Below are positions 7,621-14,767 of a stretch of DNA of 64,000 nucleotides, one piece after another. The translations under genes were made by a program, and so were the position numbers. The notes under the pieces were generated by a model that worked only from the letters and a program-made list of their open reading frames with translations, searched no databases and had not been told where the DNA came from. Origin of the DNA: Paenibacillus chondroitinus NBRC 15376 (GTDB lineage: Bacteria > Bacillota > Bacilli > Paenibacillales > NBRC-103111); NCBI RefSeq assembly GCF_004000765.1, contig NZ_BILW01000007.1, positions 62,001 to 126,000 on the forward strand. The letters are read 5' to 3'. Every line of letters begins with the position of its first letter. Position 1 is the stretch's first letter.

Positions 7621-8667
7621 ATGCAAATCAAAGAATTAGCAGAGAAGCTGAACATTTCTCCAAGAACCATTCGTTTTTATGAACAAAAAGGGCTAATTTC
7701 TCCCCATAAGCAAGAACACAATTTATATAGAAGATTTACGGAAAAGGAAGTATGGCGGTTACAAACAATCATTTCGCTGAGAGAAGCCGGGATGACGATT
7801 GAGGATATTAAAAAAGCGTTGCCTCTAGCCGGCGATGAAGATACCGAACAACTCCAGTATTATTTGGAAATGCAGCGGTCCATCATCTTTTCTCAGTGGC
7901 TGGAGCTCAAACAAATTATTGAAACGACAGATACAATGATTGATCTTTTAAAATATCAACAAACGCTTCCATTAGATGATATTTTCTTGTTGGCGGAAGG
8001 GTCCAAACGATGGAGAGAAACCAGAAAAAACTGGAATGATAAATGGAATTTCGACCATCAAGCCTTAACCCATGACAACAATGTAGTTAATAATGATAGA
8101 GAATATAAGGATTATGAGAAAGCTTTGCAAACGACAATCGATTGGGTTGCTCCCAAGGCGGGTGAACGGGGACTCGATATTGGAACAGGGACGGGAAATT
8201 TAGCAGGCAAGTTTCTGGAGAAGGGAATTTCTATCGCCGGGATTGATCAATCCAAGGAAATGCTGAAGCGCTGTGGGCGCAAGCATCCGCAGATGGAACT
8301 TAAGCTGGGTAACTTTCTTGCTATTCCATATCTGGATGGACAATTTGATTTCATTGTAACCAGCTTTGCCCTCCACCATATTTCCGATGAACAAAAAATA
8401 CTGGCTCTAGGCGAAATGCGCCGCGTATTGAAACCCCACGGTCGAATATGCATCACGGATTTAATGTTTGAAAATGACGATCAAAAAGTACAGTACATAG
8501 CTGATTTAGAGCGCCAAGGAAGAACGGATGACATCCAGCTGATTCTGAATGCATATTACGCCACAAGTTCTACGCTGCTCAGCTGGTTTGACGAAAACGG
8601 ATATATCACCAAGCATAAACAATTGAATGAGCTGCTCACCATGGTTTATGCCGTTCCAATCCGCTAA
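7621..8667 (+). CDS. MerR-type DNA-binding domain fused to a SAM-dependent methyltransferase
   Basis: Residues 1-70 are a MerR winged helix: IKELAEKLNISPRTIRFYEQKGLISP, then YRRFTEKEVWRLQTIISLREAGMTIEDIKKAL. A helical linker with the usual dimerisation coil follows (residues 75-120). Residues 150-345 form a class I methyltransferase: GLDIGTGTGNLAGKF (motif I, SAM), AGIDQSKEML (motif II), FDFIVTSFALHHI and MRRVLKPHGRICITD. The normal MerR ligand domain is thus replaced by an enzyme. AAGGAGGG (7603-7610) serves either ATG 7621 or TTG 7615. Another methyltransferase follows 75 bases downstream. The methyl acceptor is unknown. Confidence 0.85.
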   Translation: MQIKELAEKLNISPRTIRFYEQKGLISPHKQEHNLYRRFTEKEVWRLQTIISLREAGMTIEDIKKALPLAGDEDTEQLQYYLEMQRSIIFSQWLELKQIIETTDTMIDLLKYQQTLPLDDIFLLAEGSKRWRETRKNWNDKWNFDHQALTHDNNVVNNDREYKDYEKALQTTIDWVAPKAGERGLDIGTGTGNLAGKFLEKGISIAGIDQSKEMLKRCGRKHPQMELKLGNFLAIPYLDGQFDFIVTSFALHHISDEQKILALGEMRRVLKPHGRICITDLMFENDDQKVQYIADLERQGRTDDIQLILNAYYATSSTLLSWFDENGYITKHKQLNELLTMVYAVPIR

Positions 8668-8741
8668 ATAAATGGTTGACCTTCTCCTTACGTCAATCCT
8701 TACGATGAACTTGTAATGTAACTTAAGGAGGAGTTTGACCT

Positions 8742-9425
8742 ATGCCTAACCATGATGAAATTTACAAACTAGAAGCAGAAACTTACGATCTGCTCATTTC
8801 TAAGCAGCCAAGTCTCCAAGATGTAATTGAAAGCATCCACCCCGTTGAAGGTCTAGACATCTTAGATCTAGGGGCTGGCTCTGGCAGATTGACCCGTGTA
8901 CTTGCCCCTAAGGCCAAATCCATTTTGGCCGTCGATGCATCAGAAGCCATGTTGCAAGTAACGGCACAAAACCTTCAAGCAGCCGGCTTGCACAACTGGA
9001 GCACCCAGGTGGCCGATCATCGAGCTCTCCCTGTCCCTGACAATAGCTACGATTTAATCGTGTCAGGCTGGAGTATCTGTTATTTAGGGAGCTCTGACAT
9101 GCCAAATTGGCAAGAAAACATCCGTCAGGTGATGGCGGAAATAAAGCGAGCACTGCGCCCTGGCGGTTGCGCCATTATTTTCGAGAATTTCGGAACGGGT
9201 TCGACTGTCCCTAATCCCCCGAGTTTTCTGCGTGCTTACTATGATTTGCTTGAAAACGAATTGGGGATGTCCCACACTTGGATTCGGACGGATTATCAAT
9301 TTGACAGCTTGGAGGAGGCGGAGCGGCTGAGTCGTTTTTTCTTTGGTGATGAGCTGGCTCAGCAAGTTGTTCAAGAAGGATGGATACAGCTTCCGGAGTG
9401 CGCGGGGATTTGGTGGCTGCGCTAG
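8742..9425 (+). CDS. Class I SAM-dependent methyltransferase
   Basis: A 227-residue enzyme with the seven-strand methyltransferase core: LDILDLGAGSGRLTRVL (SAM-binding motif I, near residue 35), ILAVDASEAMLQV (acidic motif II), YDLIVSGWSICYLG and IKRALRPGGCAIIFENFG. The C-terminal third is rich in aromatic residues and probably forms the acceptor site. It is preceded by AAGGAGGAG and lies 75 bases after the MerR-methyltransferase gene on the same strand, so joint control is likely. The acceptor cannot be read from the sequence; small-molecule methylation is the usual role of such enzymes. Confidence 0.8.
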   Translation: MPNHDEIYKLEAETYDLLISKQPSLQDVIESIHPVEGLDILDLGAGSGRLTRVLAPKAKSILAVDASEAMLQVTAQNLQAAGLHNWSTQVADHRALPVPDNSYDLIVSGWSICYLGSSDMPNWQENIRQVMAEIKRALRPGGCAIIFENFGTGSTVPNPPSFLRAYYDLLENELGMSHTWIRTDYQFDSLEEAERLSRFFFGDELAQQVVQEGWIQLPECAGIWWLR

Positions 9426-9482
9426 AGAAGAACGCAGTGTCCCACAGTGCTACGATCCATACTGCGTGGTGGATGGTTGTTT

Positions 9483-9660
9483 GGGAACTACAGGGCGCTA
9501 TTCTTGCAAAACGGGCCATTTTATTGATTTTGCGGAACTATGGGGCTCTATTTATCTAATTTCCCCTCATCAAGACTGAAAATCGGGAGAATAACGGACC
9601 GTAGTTCCCTCCCACCAGTCAAACACCTGATTTTAGCCAAAATAGAAGCTCAGAGTTCCC
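9483..9660. repeat. 178-bp composite inverted-repeat element, copy 1
   Basis: Four copies of a 21-bp unit: forward at 9483-9503 and 9533-9553, inverted at 9590-9609 and 9640-9660. The core is GGGAACT, a variable middle of about 9 bases, then TATTT. Spacing is about 50, 57 and 50 bases. Two further copies of the whole arrangement are at 32278 and 43325. It lies in the convergent gap between a methyltransferase and a small membrane peptide. I see no gene in the rest of 9426-9766. Confidence 0.85.
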
Positions 9661-9693
9661 ACTCCCTGTTCCTCATGGTGTGGCACCGTAAAA

Positions 9694-9731
9694 TCAAAAA
9701 AAAGAAGCAGCGAAATGATCTGCTGCTTCTT
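9694..9731 (-). terminator. Rho-independent terminator of the small membrane peptide gene
   Basis: AAGAAGCAGC (9731-9722, minus strand) pairs with GCTGCTTCTT (9711-9702) and is followed by a run of T. Confidence 0.8.
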
Positions 9732-9766
9732 ACTTATTATAAAAGAAGACTCAACGCTTCTATCCA

Positions 9767-9874
9767 TTAACCGGAAAATGATTCGAGGATAATTTTGACC
9801 AATAAGAACGGAAGAGCGCCAATGGAGATAAACGCATATAAAAATCCTTGCAAAAAGTTTCTGAACAGTTTCAC
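9767..9874 (-). CDS. Tiny single-pass membrane peptide
   Basis: A 35-residue open frame starting at GTG 9874, about 6 bases after GGGAGTGA. It encodes a short basic start (MKLFRNFLQ) followed by one hydrophobic helix (GFLYAFISIGALPFLLVKIIL) and a polar end. A strong terminator begins 36 bases after its stop, which supports a dedicated transcript. The family is not recognised. It may be a membrane micropeptide; a type I toxin-like peptide cannot be excluded but there is no antitoxin RNA evidence. Confidence 0.55.
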   Translation of the reverse strand: MKLFRNFLQGFLYAFISIGALPFLLVKIILESFSG

Positions 9875-9991
9875 CAAAATCACTCCCATCTAAATTCGTC
9901 AAGATTGTGAACTTTCTTCAATTATACTCCTTCGCCAGCGAAGTTTTATGAAAATAAGATTAATTCTTTCATTGCTTGTCCAAAAATGGGC

Positions 9992-10020
9992 AAAAAAAAA
10001 AGAGCAGCTATAAGCCGCTC
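9992..10020 (-). terminator. Rho-independent terminator of the HesB/IscA gene
   Basis: On the minus strand GAGCGGC pairs with GCTGCTC across a short TTATA loop and is followed by nine T. Confidence 0.85.
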
Positions 10021-10032
10021 TCATCTTATTGA

Positions 10033-10404
10033 TTAAGCCTCAACCTTATCATCGCAAGGTTCAGGTGTGCCTTCATAATCCGCCGGTTTGAAGGAAGATC
10101 CGCAACCACAGGAAGCTACTGCATTCGGGTTGTTGATGGTGAAACCGCCGCCCATACCCTTGTCTTCAAAGTCGATTTGGACGCCATATAAATATTTGGC
10201 GCTTTCTTCATCCACAACCACTTTCACGCCGTGAATGGTAAACTCTTTATCGTCAGCCTTCTGATCATCGTCGAAGCCCATACCGTAAGAATACCCGCTG
10301 CAACCGCCAGCTTTGACGCCTAGTCGCAAGAACAGGTTCGGTGATTCTTCCGAAGCCAAAAGTTCTTTAATTTTATCACTCGCAGATTCGCTAATGTTAA
10401 TCAT
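10033..10404 (-). CDS. HesB/IscA-family iron-sulfur cluster assembly protein
   Basis: A 123-residue A-type Fe-S carrier. It has the three conserved cysteines of the family: Cys35 in GGCSGYSYGM, and Cys99 and Cys101 in SCGCGSSF, which together hold a [2Fe-2S] or [4Fe-4S] cluster handed to target proteins. The tail after the CGCG motif is about 18 residues longer than in IscA and acidic. ATG 10404 follows AAGGAGGGA; a longer start at 10449 lies before the ribosome site. Other cluster-related genes (mqnE target, YuzB, Nfu) lie within 4 kb. Confidence 0.9.
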   Translation of the reverse strand: MINISESASDKIKELLASEESPNLFLRLGVKAGGCSGYSYGMGFDDDQKADDKEFTIHGVKVVVDEESAKYLYGVQIDFEDKGMGGGFTINNPNAVASCGCGSSFKPADYEGTPEPCDDKVEA

Positions 10405-10548
10405 AACGGAAATCCCTCCTTGATGTTTCCCATCGTGGGAAACTGGCATTATCCATAAGTTTCGTAATGCTTACTATCAAGTATACTCCTATTCCGTGCA
10501 TTGCTCAAGGGCAGGTGCGCATACATGACTAGCAAAGTTCCCAAAGGC

Positions 10549-10728
10549 TTACTGCTTGCGTTGCATCGCATAATATTGCAAGATCAACTGATCCAATTCT
10601 CGACTACACTGTTGCACTTCAGGATGCAGGAAACCATATTCAGTGCCTAAAGCCACCATTTGGTCTCGAAGCTGTTCGATTGCTATATCTAATCGTTCCT
10701 GCAGTTCGGTCACGAAATATGTTGGCAC
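10549..10728 (-). CDS. Spo0E-family aspartyl-phosphate phosphatase
   Basis: A 59-residue helical-hairpin protein with the family signature LHPEVQQCSRELDQLILQYY. The SRELD motif contains the aspartate that dephosphorylates Spo0A-P in the Spo0E family, which delays sporulation. The GTG start at 10728 comes 6-7 bases after AAAAGGTGATT; the ATG at 10767 lies before that site. It stands alone between the HesB gene and the divergent mqnE unit. Its exact target is inferred from family membership. Confidence 0.85.
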   Translation of the reverse strand: MPTYFVTELQERLDIAIEQLRDQMVALGTEYGFLHPEVQQCSRELDQLILQYYAMQRKQ

Positions 10729-10870
10729 GATATAATCACCTTTTAACCCTACGTAATCACATTGCAATAGTATACAGGAATTTGTTAATATTGGGAATAA
10801 CCTTTTATGAATTTTGATAGCAAAATTTGTAGATTTCCTAGATTGTCAATTTATGTCCATGTTCATCATA

Positions 10871-10899
10871 TTGCCCCCTCCCACAGGGAGGTTTATAAT
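10871..10899 (+). promoter_or_regulatory. mqnE promoter with a dyad in its spacer
   Basis: TTGCCC (10871-10876), a 17-base spacer and TATAAT (10894-10899). The spacer contains a perfect inverted repeat CCTCCC-ACA-GGGAGG (10877-10891), well placed to act as an operator. Confidence 0.65.
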
Positions 10900-10933
10900 G
10901 ATTAGGAAAGTTTGTACGTTTATTGAAAACTTA

Positions 10934-11054
10934 GAGAGTCTTTGAGCCAAACTCAGAGCTCCCTATATGTGTGAATTCCTGAACCGAACTGGCTGACAGG
11001 TAGGCGAGCCACTCACACCGCAAAGGCGCATGAAATCATCTGCAGATGGATGCG
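10934..11054 (+). ncRNA. Structured 5' leader of mqnE, class unknown
   Basis: The transcript has about 190 untranslated bases before mqnE, rich in pairings: 10940-10946 with 10952-10958; GTGTGA (10969-10974) with TCACAC (11013-11018) enclosing GGCT (10991-10994) with AGCC (11007-11010); and CGCAT (11027-11031) with ATGCG (11050-11054) enclosing the palindrome CATCTGCAGATG (11037-11048). No T-box, S-box or other class I know fits. No U-run terminator is visible, so control, if any, would be at translation or stability. Confidence 0.45.
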
Positions 11055-11099
11055 TCGATTCTTTATGTGCTTTATTTTGATTTCATAGGAGGAATGAAG

Positions 11100-12200
11100 A
11101 TGAGTGTAATCACCACAGACCCGATCAAACGGATGGCGGAAATTGCCGACAAAGTTGAACACGGTCAACGTCTATCCCTGGAGGATGGATTATTTTTGTA
11201 TGAATCGGACGATCTTCTGAGCATAGGTCAAATGGCAAACAAAGTAAACACACGATTGAACGGAAACAAGGTTTATTTTGTGCAAAATATGAGTTTGTAT
11301 TTCACGAATGTGTGTGAGGAGCATTGTGCTTTTTGCCATTTCCGCCGCGATGAGGGCGAAGAAGGTTCATACACGCTTACGCCAAGCCAAATGTTAGAGT
11401 ATGTAGCTGAACATTATAACCCGGAAATCAGAGAGTTCCATATTAGCCAAGGGCATAATCCTCATTTGCCTTTTGAATATTACGTTGATTGCATTCGCCA
11501 ATTGAAAAATGCCTACCCTGATGTGACCATTAAGGCGCATACCGCGGCAGAAATTGAATTTTTCTCACGGATTAGCGGCTTAAGCTACCGAGATGTCTTG
11601 AAGACATTGATGGATGCAGGCCTATCCACACTGCCAGGTGGCGGTGCAGAGATTCTTACGGAGCGCTACCGGTCCAAAATGAAAGTCGAAAAAGCTTCTT
11701 CGGAAGAATGGCTCGACGTTCATCGCAATGCCCACTTGCTTGGCATGAAAACTCACGCCACTATGCTATACGGATCGATAGAAACAAAAGAAGAACGCAT
11801 TCGCCATATGATGCTTTTACGCGAACTGCAAGACGAAACGAACGGTTTCTTAGTTTTCATTCCGAACTCCATCCAACCAGCCAGCAAAAACGCGGGCCTC
11901 AAAAGACGCGTGCCTGCTTGGGACGAGCTGAAAACCATCGCAATCAGCCGTTTGATGCTGGATAATTTCCCTCATATCAAAGCTTATTTCATTAATATTG
12001 GTACGAAATTGACTCAGCTTTCCTTCACCTTCGGGGCCTCCGATGCCCATGGCACGATCGTGAAAGAGAAAATTTCACATGCAGCCGGCGCGTTATCCCC
12101 TGAAGGACTAACACGTGACGAGCTTGTTTGGTTGATTCAAGGTGCTGGACGTACAGCCGTTGAACGCGACACCTTTTATAATGAAATCAAAGTGTATTAG
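11100..12200 (+). CDS. mqnE: Aminofutalosine synthase
   Basis: A radical-SAM enzyme of the futalosine route to menaquinone. It joins a carboxyvinyl-oxybenzoate precursor to the adenosyl radical derived from SAM to give aminofutalosine. The 366-residue product carries the cluster motif CxxxCxxC at Cys72, Cys76 and Cys79 (NVCEEHCAFCHF), the block REFHISQGHNPHLPFEYY, and the C-terminal LTQLSFTFGASDAHGTIVKEKISHAAGA typical of MqnE. ATG 11100 follows AGGAGG by seven bases. No other mqn gene is adjacent; YutJ-like oxidoreductase follows after 45 bases and may be in the same transcript, consistent with quinone metabolism. Confidence 0.92.
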   Translation: MSVITTDPIKRMAEIADKVEHGQRLSLEDGLFLYESDDLLSIGQMANKVNTRLNGNKVYFVQNMSLYFTNVCEEHCAFCHFRRDEGEEGSYTLTPSQMLEYVAEHYNPEIREFHISQGHNPHLPFEYYVDCIRQLKNAYPDVTIKAHTAAEIEFFSRISGLSYRDVLKTLMDAGLSTLPGGGAEILTERYRSKMKVEKASSEEWLDVHRNAHLLGMKTHATMLYGSIETKEERIRHMMLLRELQDETNGFLVFIPNSIQPASKNAGLKRRVPAWDELKTIAISRLMLDNFPHIKAYFINIGTKLTQLSFTFGASDAHGTIVKEKISHAAGALSPEGLTRDELVWLIQGAGRTAVERDTFYNEIKVY

Positions 12201-12245
12201 TCATACTAGAGAAGAGAGAATAGTCAAGAAGGGATACGGAGTGTT

Positions 12246-13310
12246 ATGAAAAAATTTGTGATCCTCGGAGGAGGTTATGGCGGTCTGACCATAGCCTTGA
12301 ACATGCTGGAAAAAGATTTGCCGGAAGATACCATACTGGAAATGATCGATCGAAGTCCTTTTCAAGGCCTCAAAACGGAATATTACGCTCTGGCTTCAGG
12401 TACAATTGCAGAAACGCATATTCGAGTTGCTTATCCAGATGACCCTCGTTTATTGCTGACTTACGGAGAAGTGTCCTCGGTGGATTTGGAGAAAAAGGAA
12501 ATTCTTTTTGAAGATAGAGAACCTGTCACGTATGATTGGCTTGTAATTGGTCTAGGCTGTGTAGATAGCTATCATGGCATCACGGGTGCCAAAGAGTTCT
12601 CCTCCAGCATTCAAACGCTGGCGCAAACTCGCGCTACGTACCAACGCATCAATAACATCGCGCCTTATGGACAAGTTTCCATTATCGGCGGCGGTTTAAG
12701 CGGTGTGGAGATGGCTGCGGAGTTAAGAGAAAGCCGGGCCGATCTGAACATTCGACTCATCGACCGTGGTCCAAGTCTGCTGTCCGCTTTCCCAAGCAAC
12801 CTGCAGCAATATGTACGGGAATGGATGACCCAGCATCACATCGAGCTTCGTCCGAACGTGTCATTATGTCGTCTGGATGGCGGAGATTTGTACAACGGGG
12901 ATGAAATCATCCAAACAGATGCGACCATCTGGACTGCGGGCATTCAGCCAAATCCAATTGTTGAAGCTCTGAACGTACCCAAAGACCGTCAAGGGCGTAT
13001 ATTGTTAAATGAGCATCACCAAATTCCGGATCATAAAAACGTCTATGTTGTCGGCGACTGCGCTTCCCTCCCATTCTCGCCAAGTGCGCAAGCGGCACAA
13101 GCGCAAGGCAAGCAGATTGCTGAAGTCATGCAGGCGATTTGGAAAGGTGATACGCCGCGGCTTGGTGAAATTAAACTCAGAGGCACATTAGGTTCACTCG
13201 GTAAAAAAGCTGGGTTCGGTATCATGGGTAAACGCACGCTGATGACAGGCAAAATCGCGCGTATGCTAAAAAGTGGCGTTCTCTGGAAATCGAAACGCCA
13301 CTTCGGATAA
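12246..13310 (+). CDS. NAD(P)/FAD-dependent oxidoreductase, YutJ-like NDH-2 relative
   Basis: A 354-residue flavoprotein of the NDH-2 superfamily. GGGYGGL near residue 8 binds FAD, GGGLSGVEMAAEL near residue 142 is the second Rossmann motif, and VVGDCASLPFSPSAQAAQAQGKQIAEVM gives the FAD aspartate block. It lacks the long membrane-anchoring tail of the 3109-4299 protein and is shorter than classical NDH-2. It is preceded by CGGAGTG and lies 45 bases after mqnE. The last codons contain one arm and loop of the terminator belonging to the convergent YuzB gene. The electron acceptor is unproven. Confidence 0.85.
   Translation: MKKFVILGGGYGGLTIALNMLEKDLPEDTILEMIDRSPFQGLKTEYYALASGTIAETHIRVAYPDDPRLLLTYGEVSSVDLEKKEILFEDREPVTYDWLVIGLGCVDSYHGITGAKEFSSSIQTLAQTRATYQRINNIAPYGQVSIIGGGLSGVEMAAELRESRADLNIRLIDRGPSLLSAFPSNLQQYVREWMTQHHIELRPNVSLCRLDGGDLYNGDEIIQTDATIWTAGIQPNPIVEALNVPKDRQGRILLNEHHQIPDHKNVYVVGDCASLPFSPSAQAAQAQGKQIAEVMQAIWKGDTPRLGEIKLRGTLGSLGKKAGFGIMGKRTLMTGKIARMLKSGVLWKSKRHFG
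13267..13303 (-). terminator. Terminator of yuzB embedded in the end of the YutJ-like gene
   Basis: AAGTGGCGTT (13271-13280) is complementary to AACGCCACTT (13294-13303). Read on the minus strand, the stem is followed by three more T (five in all). Its entire length lies inside the last 15 codons of the plus-strand gene. Confidence 0.75.
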
Positions 13311-13318
13311 GTTCAGGC

Positions 13319-13573
13319 TCAATCGCTTAGCAGATCGTACATCGCTTCAATCTCTTTGATCTTCGCAAGAATAAGTTCGTGAAGTTGATCTGCGTTCTCT
13401 GCGGCAATGATTTCGCCGTTCAATAGCGCATAGGGCTCCATGTAGCACTGTCCGCAATTACCAAGACAGCCGTATTCGATGACATCATAGTCGGGATTTT
13501 GTTCTAGGGCTTTCATGACTTTCTCTGTTCCATTGTGCATGTTGCTGGCGCAAAACTCTATGATTGGTCTCAT
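13319..13573 (-). CDS. yuzB: YuzB family protein (DUF1450)
   Basis: An 84-residue protein with the family block IEFCASNM and EYGCLGNCGQCYMEPYALLNGEI. The cysteines in GCLGNCGQC suggest a thioredoxin-like ferredoxin fold or a metal site; function is not established. It is divergent from nfu, separated by a promoter region with a Fur-like dyad, and convergent with the YutJ-like gene. In B. subtilis homologues of these three genes also lie near one another, supporting vertical inheritance of the block. Confidence 0.88.
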   Translation of the reverse strand: MRPIIEFCASNMHNGTEKVMKALEQNPDYDVIEYGCLGNCGQCYMEPYALLNGEIIAAENADQLHELILAKIKEIEAMYDLLSD

Positions 13574-13608
13574 AATAAAAATTCCACCTTATGTCGATAT
13601 ATTCAAGT

Positions 13609-13646
13609 TGAAAACCATTTTCATTTAATCATTATTGTAATATAAT
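13609..13646 (+). promoter_or_regulatory. nfu promoter with a Fur-like dyad over the -35 box
   Basis: TTTTCA (13618-13623), 17 bases and TATAAT (13641-13646) form the promoter. TGAAAACCATTTTCA (13609-13623) is a perfect 6-bp dyad with a 3-base centre and resembles the 7-1-7 Fur box with a few mismatches. Confidence 0.4.
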
Positions 13647-13670
13647 AATAAAAGAAAGGAGATGAATCAA

Positions 13671-13916
13671 ATGTCTGAAAAAACAAAAGAAGCTATTTAT
13701 GATGAAGTCCTTGAGGTTTTAGATAAACTTCGTCCTTTTCTACAACGCGATGGCGGCGACGTGGATCTCGTTGACGTAGAAGACGGTGTTGTGAAGCTGA
13801 AACTGATGGGTGCTTGTGGAAGCTGCCCGAGTTCAACCATCACGTTGAAAGCCGGTATCGAACGCGCACTTGTTGAAGAAGTTGAAGGTATAACTGAAGT
13901 CGTGCAAGTGTTCTAA
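13671..13916 (+). CDS. NifU C-terminal-like Fe-S scaffold protein (Nfu, YutI type)
   Basis: An 81-residue Nfu domain: [49 protein letters not shown]. Cys49 and Cys52 of the CxxC motif bind a bridging [4Fe-4S] cluster in a dimer, for delivery to apo-proteins such as aconitase or radical-SAM enzymes. The ATG at 13671 follows AAAGGAG by nine bases; the in-frame TTG or ATG at 13662 sits too close to it. It is a single-gene unit with its own promoter and terminator. Confidence 0.92.
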   Translation: MSEKTKEAIYDEVLEVLDKLRPFLQRDGGDVDLVDVEDGVVKLKLMGACGSCPSSTITLKAGIERALVEEVEGITEVVQVF

Positions 13917-13934
13917 TAACGACTATATCATAAG

Positions 13935-13965
13935 AAAGAGCTTACCACTATGGTAAGCTCTTTTT
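13935..13965 (+). terminator. Bidirectional terminator of nfu and the SDR gene
   Basis: AAAGAGCTTACC (13935-13946) pairs with GGTAAGCTCTTT (13952-13963). T runs exist on both strands, so it can also end the convergent SDR transcript. Confidence 0.85.
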
Positions 13966-13971
13966 GCTAAT

Positions 13972-14760
13972 CTATTTGCGTTGATTAAGCAGCGGCAGCG
14001 GCTGGATCGGGTCGAGCCCTCCAGATATATCCATGATGTTGCCTGTGATGAAATCTGAAGCCGGCAAGCATAAGAATTCGATGACTCTGGCCACATCTTC
14101 GCCAGTCCCCGGTCTTCCTACCGGCGTTTCGCCATCGACCTCCAGACGGGCTTCCTGCATCGTGCGCTCTTTATTTTTCCCGCGAATGTCGCCTGGGCAA
14201 ATCATATTCACGGTGATTCCGTGGCTGGCTTCTTCTTCAGCCAATGTCTTCGTGAAGGAGACCAAGCCCACCTTCGCTGCCGCGTAGACAGCGCGATGTG
14301 TCCAGCCTCTGGCTTCAGCCGCTCGGCCAAATCCAAAATGGATTATCCGCCCCCACCTCTTCTCCCTCATCATCGGCAAAACCAATTGATCAAGCTCCAT
14401 AACGCCAAGCAAATTGCCGCGCATTAAATATTCAATTTCATCCACACCATAATCAGCAAAAAACCGCCGCTCCCGGAAAAAAGGCCCCGCATTGTTCACG
14501 AGAATATCAATCGGGCCCAGCTCAGACGCTGTTTGTTCCACCATACGTGTTATGTCTTCCCGCTTAGCGACATCGCCTTGGACAGCCATACTGCGAACAC
14601 CAAAATCTTGTAAGTGATGGACAAGCTCAGCGGCTTCCCTTTCACTATTTACATAATTGACAGCCACCTGACACCCTTGTCTAGCCAAGGTGATGGCGGT
14701 CATTTTGCCGAGTCCTTTCGCACTGCCTGTAATAAGAACCGTTCGGCCTCTTAATTCCAT
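13972..14760 (-). CDS. Short-chain dehydrogenase/reductase lacking the usual catalytic serine
   Basis: A 262-residue Rossmann protein: TGSAKGLG near residue 11 (nucleotide binding), DILVNNAG near residue 85, and YxxxK as Tyr159 and Lys163 (VYAAAK). Where most SDRs have ISS before the tyrosine, this one reads IIHFGFGRAAEA, so the catalytic serine appears absent. The ending FLCLPASDFITGNIMDISGG is typical of classical SDRs. ATG 14760 is about 10 bases after AAGGGG, which itself overlaps the end of the HEPN gene, so the two are translationally close. Substrate unknown; activity may be altered or lost. Confidence 0.8.
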   Translation of the reverse strand: MELRGRTVLITGSAKGLGKMTAITLARQGCQVAVNYVNSEREAAELVHHLQDFGVRSMAVQGDVAKREDITRMVEQTASELGPIDILVNNAGPFFRERRFFADYGVDEIEYLMRGNLLGVMELDQLVLPMMREKRWGRIIHFGFGRAAEARGWTHRAVYAAAKVGLVSFTKTLAEEEASHGITVNMICPGDIRGKNKERTMQEARLEVDGETPVGRPGTGEDVARVIEFLCLPASDFITGNIMDISGGLDPIQPLPLLNQRK

Positions 14761-14767
14761 GGTCCTC

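Noticed and set aside
9483..9660. CRISPR array
   Set aside because: Units are too few, alternate in orientation and vary in sequence; no cas genes exist.
10969..11018. Cobalamin riboswitch before mqnE
   Set aside because: Only a few bases (GCCACT, AATTCC) resemble it; the B12 box and overall size do not fit.
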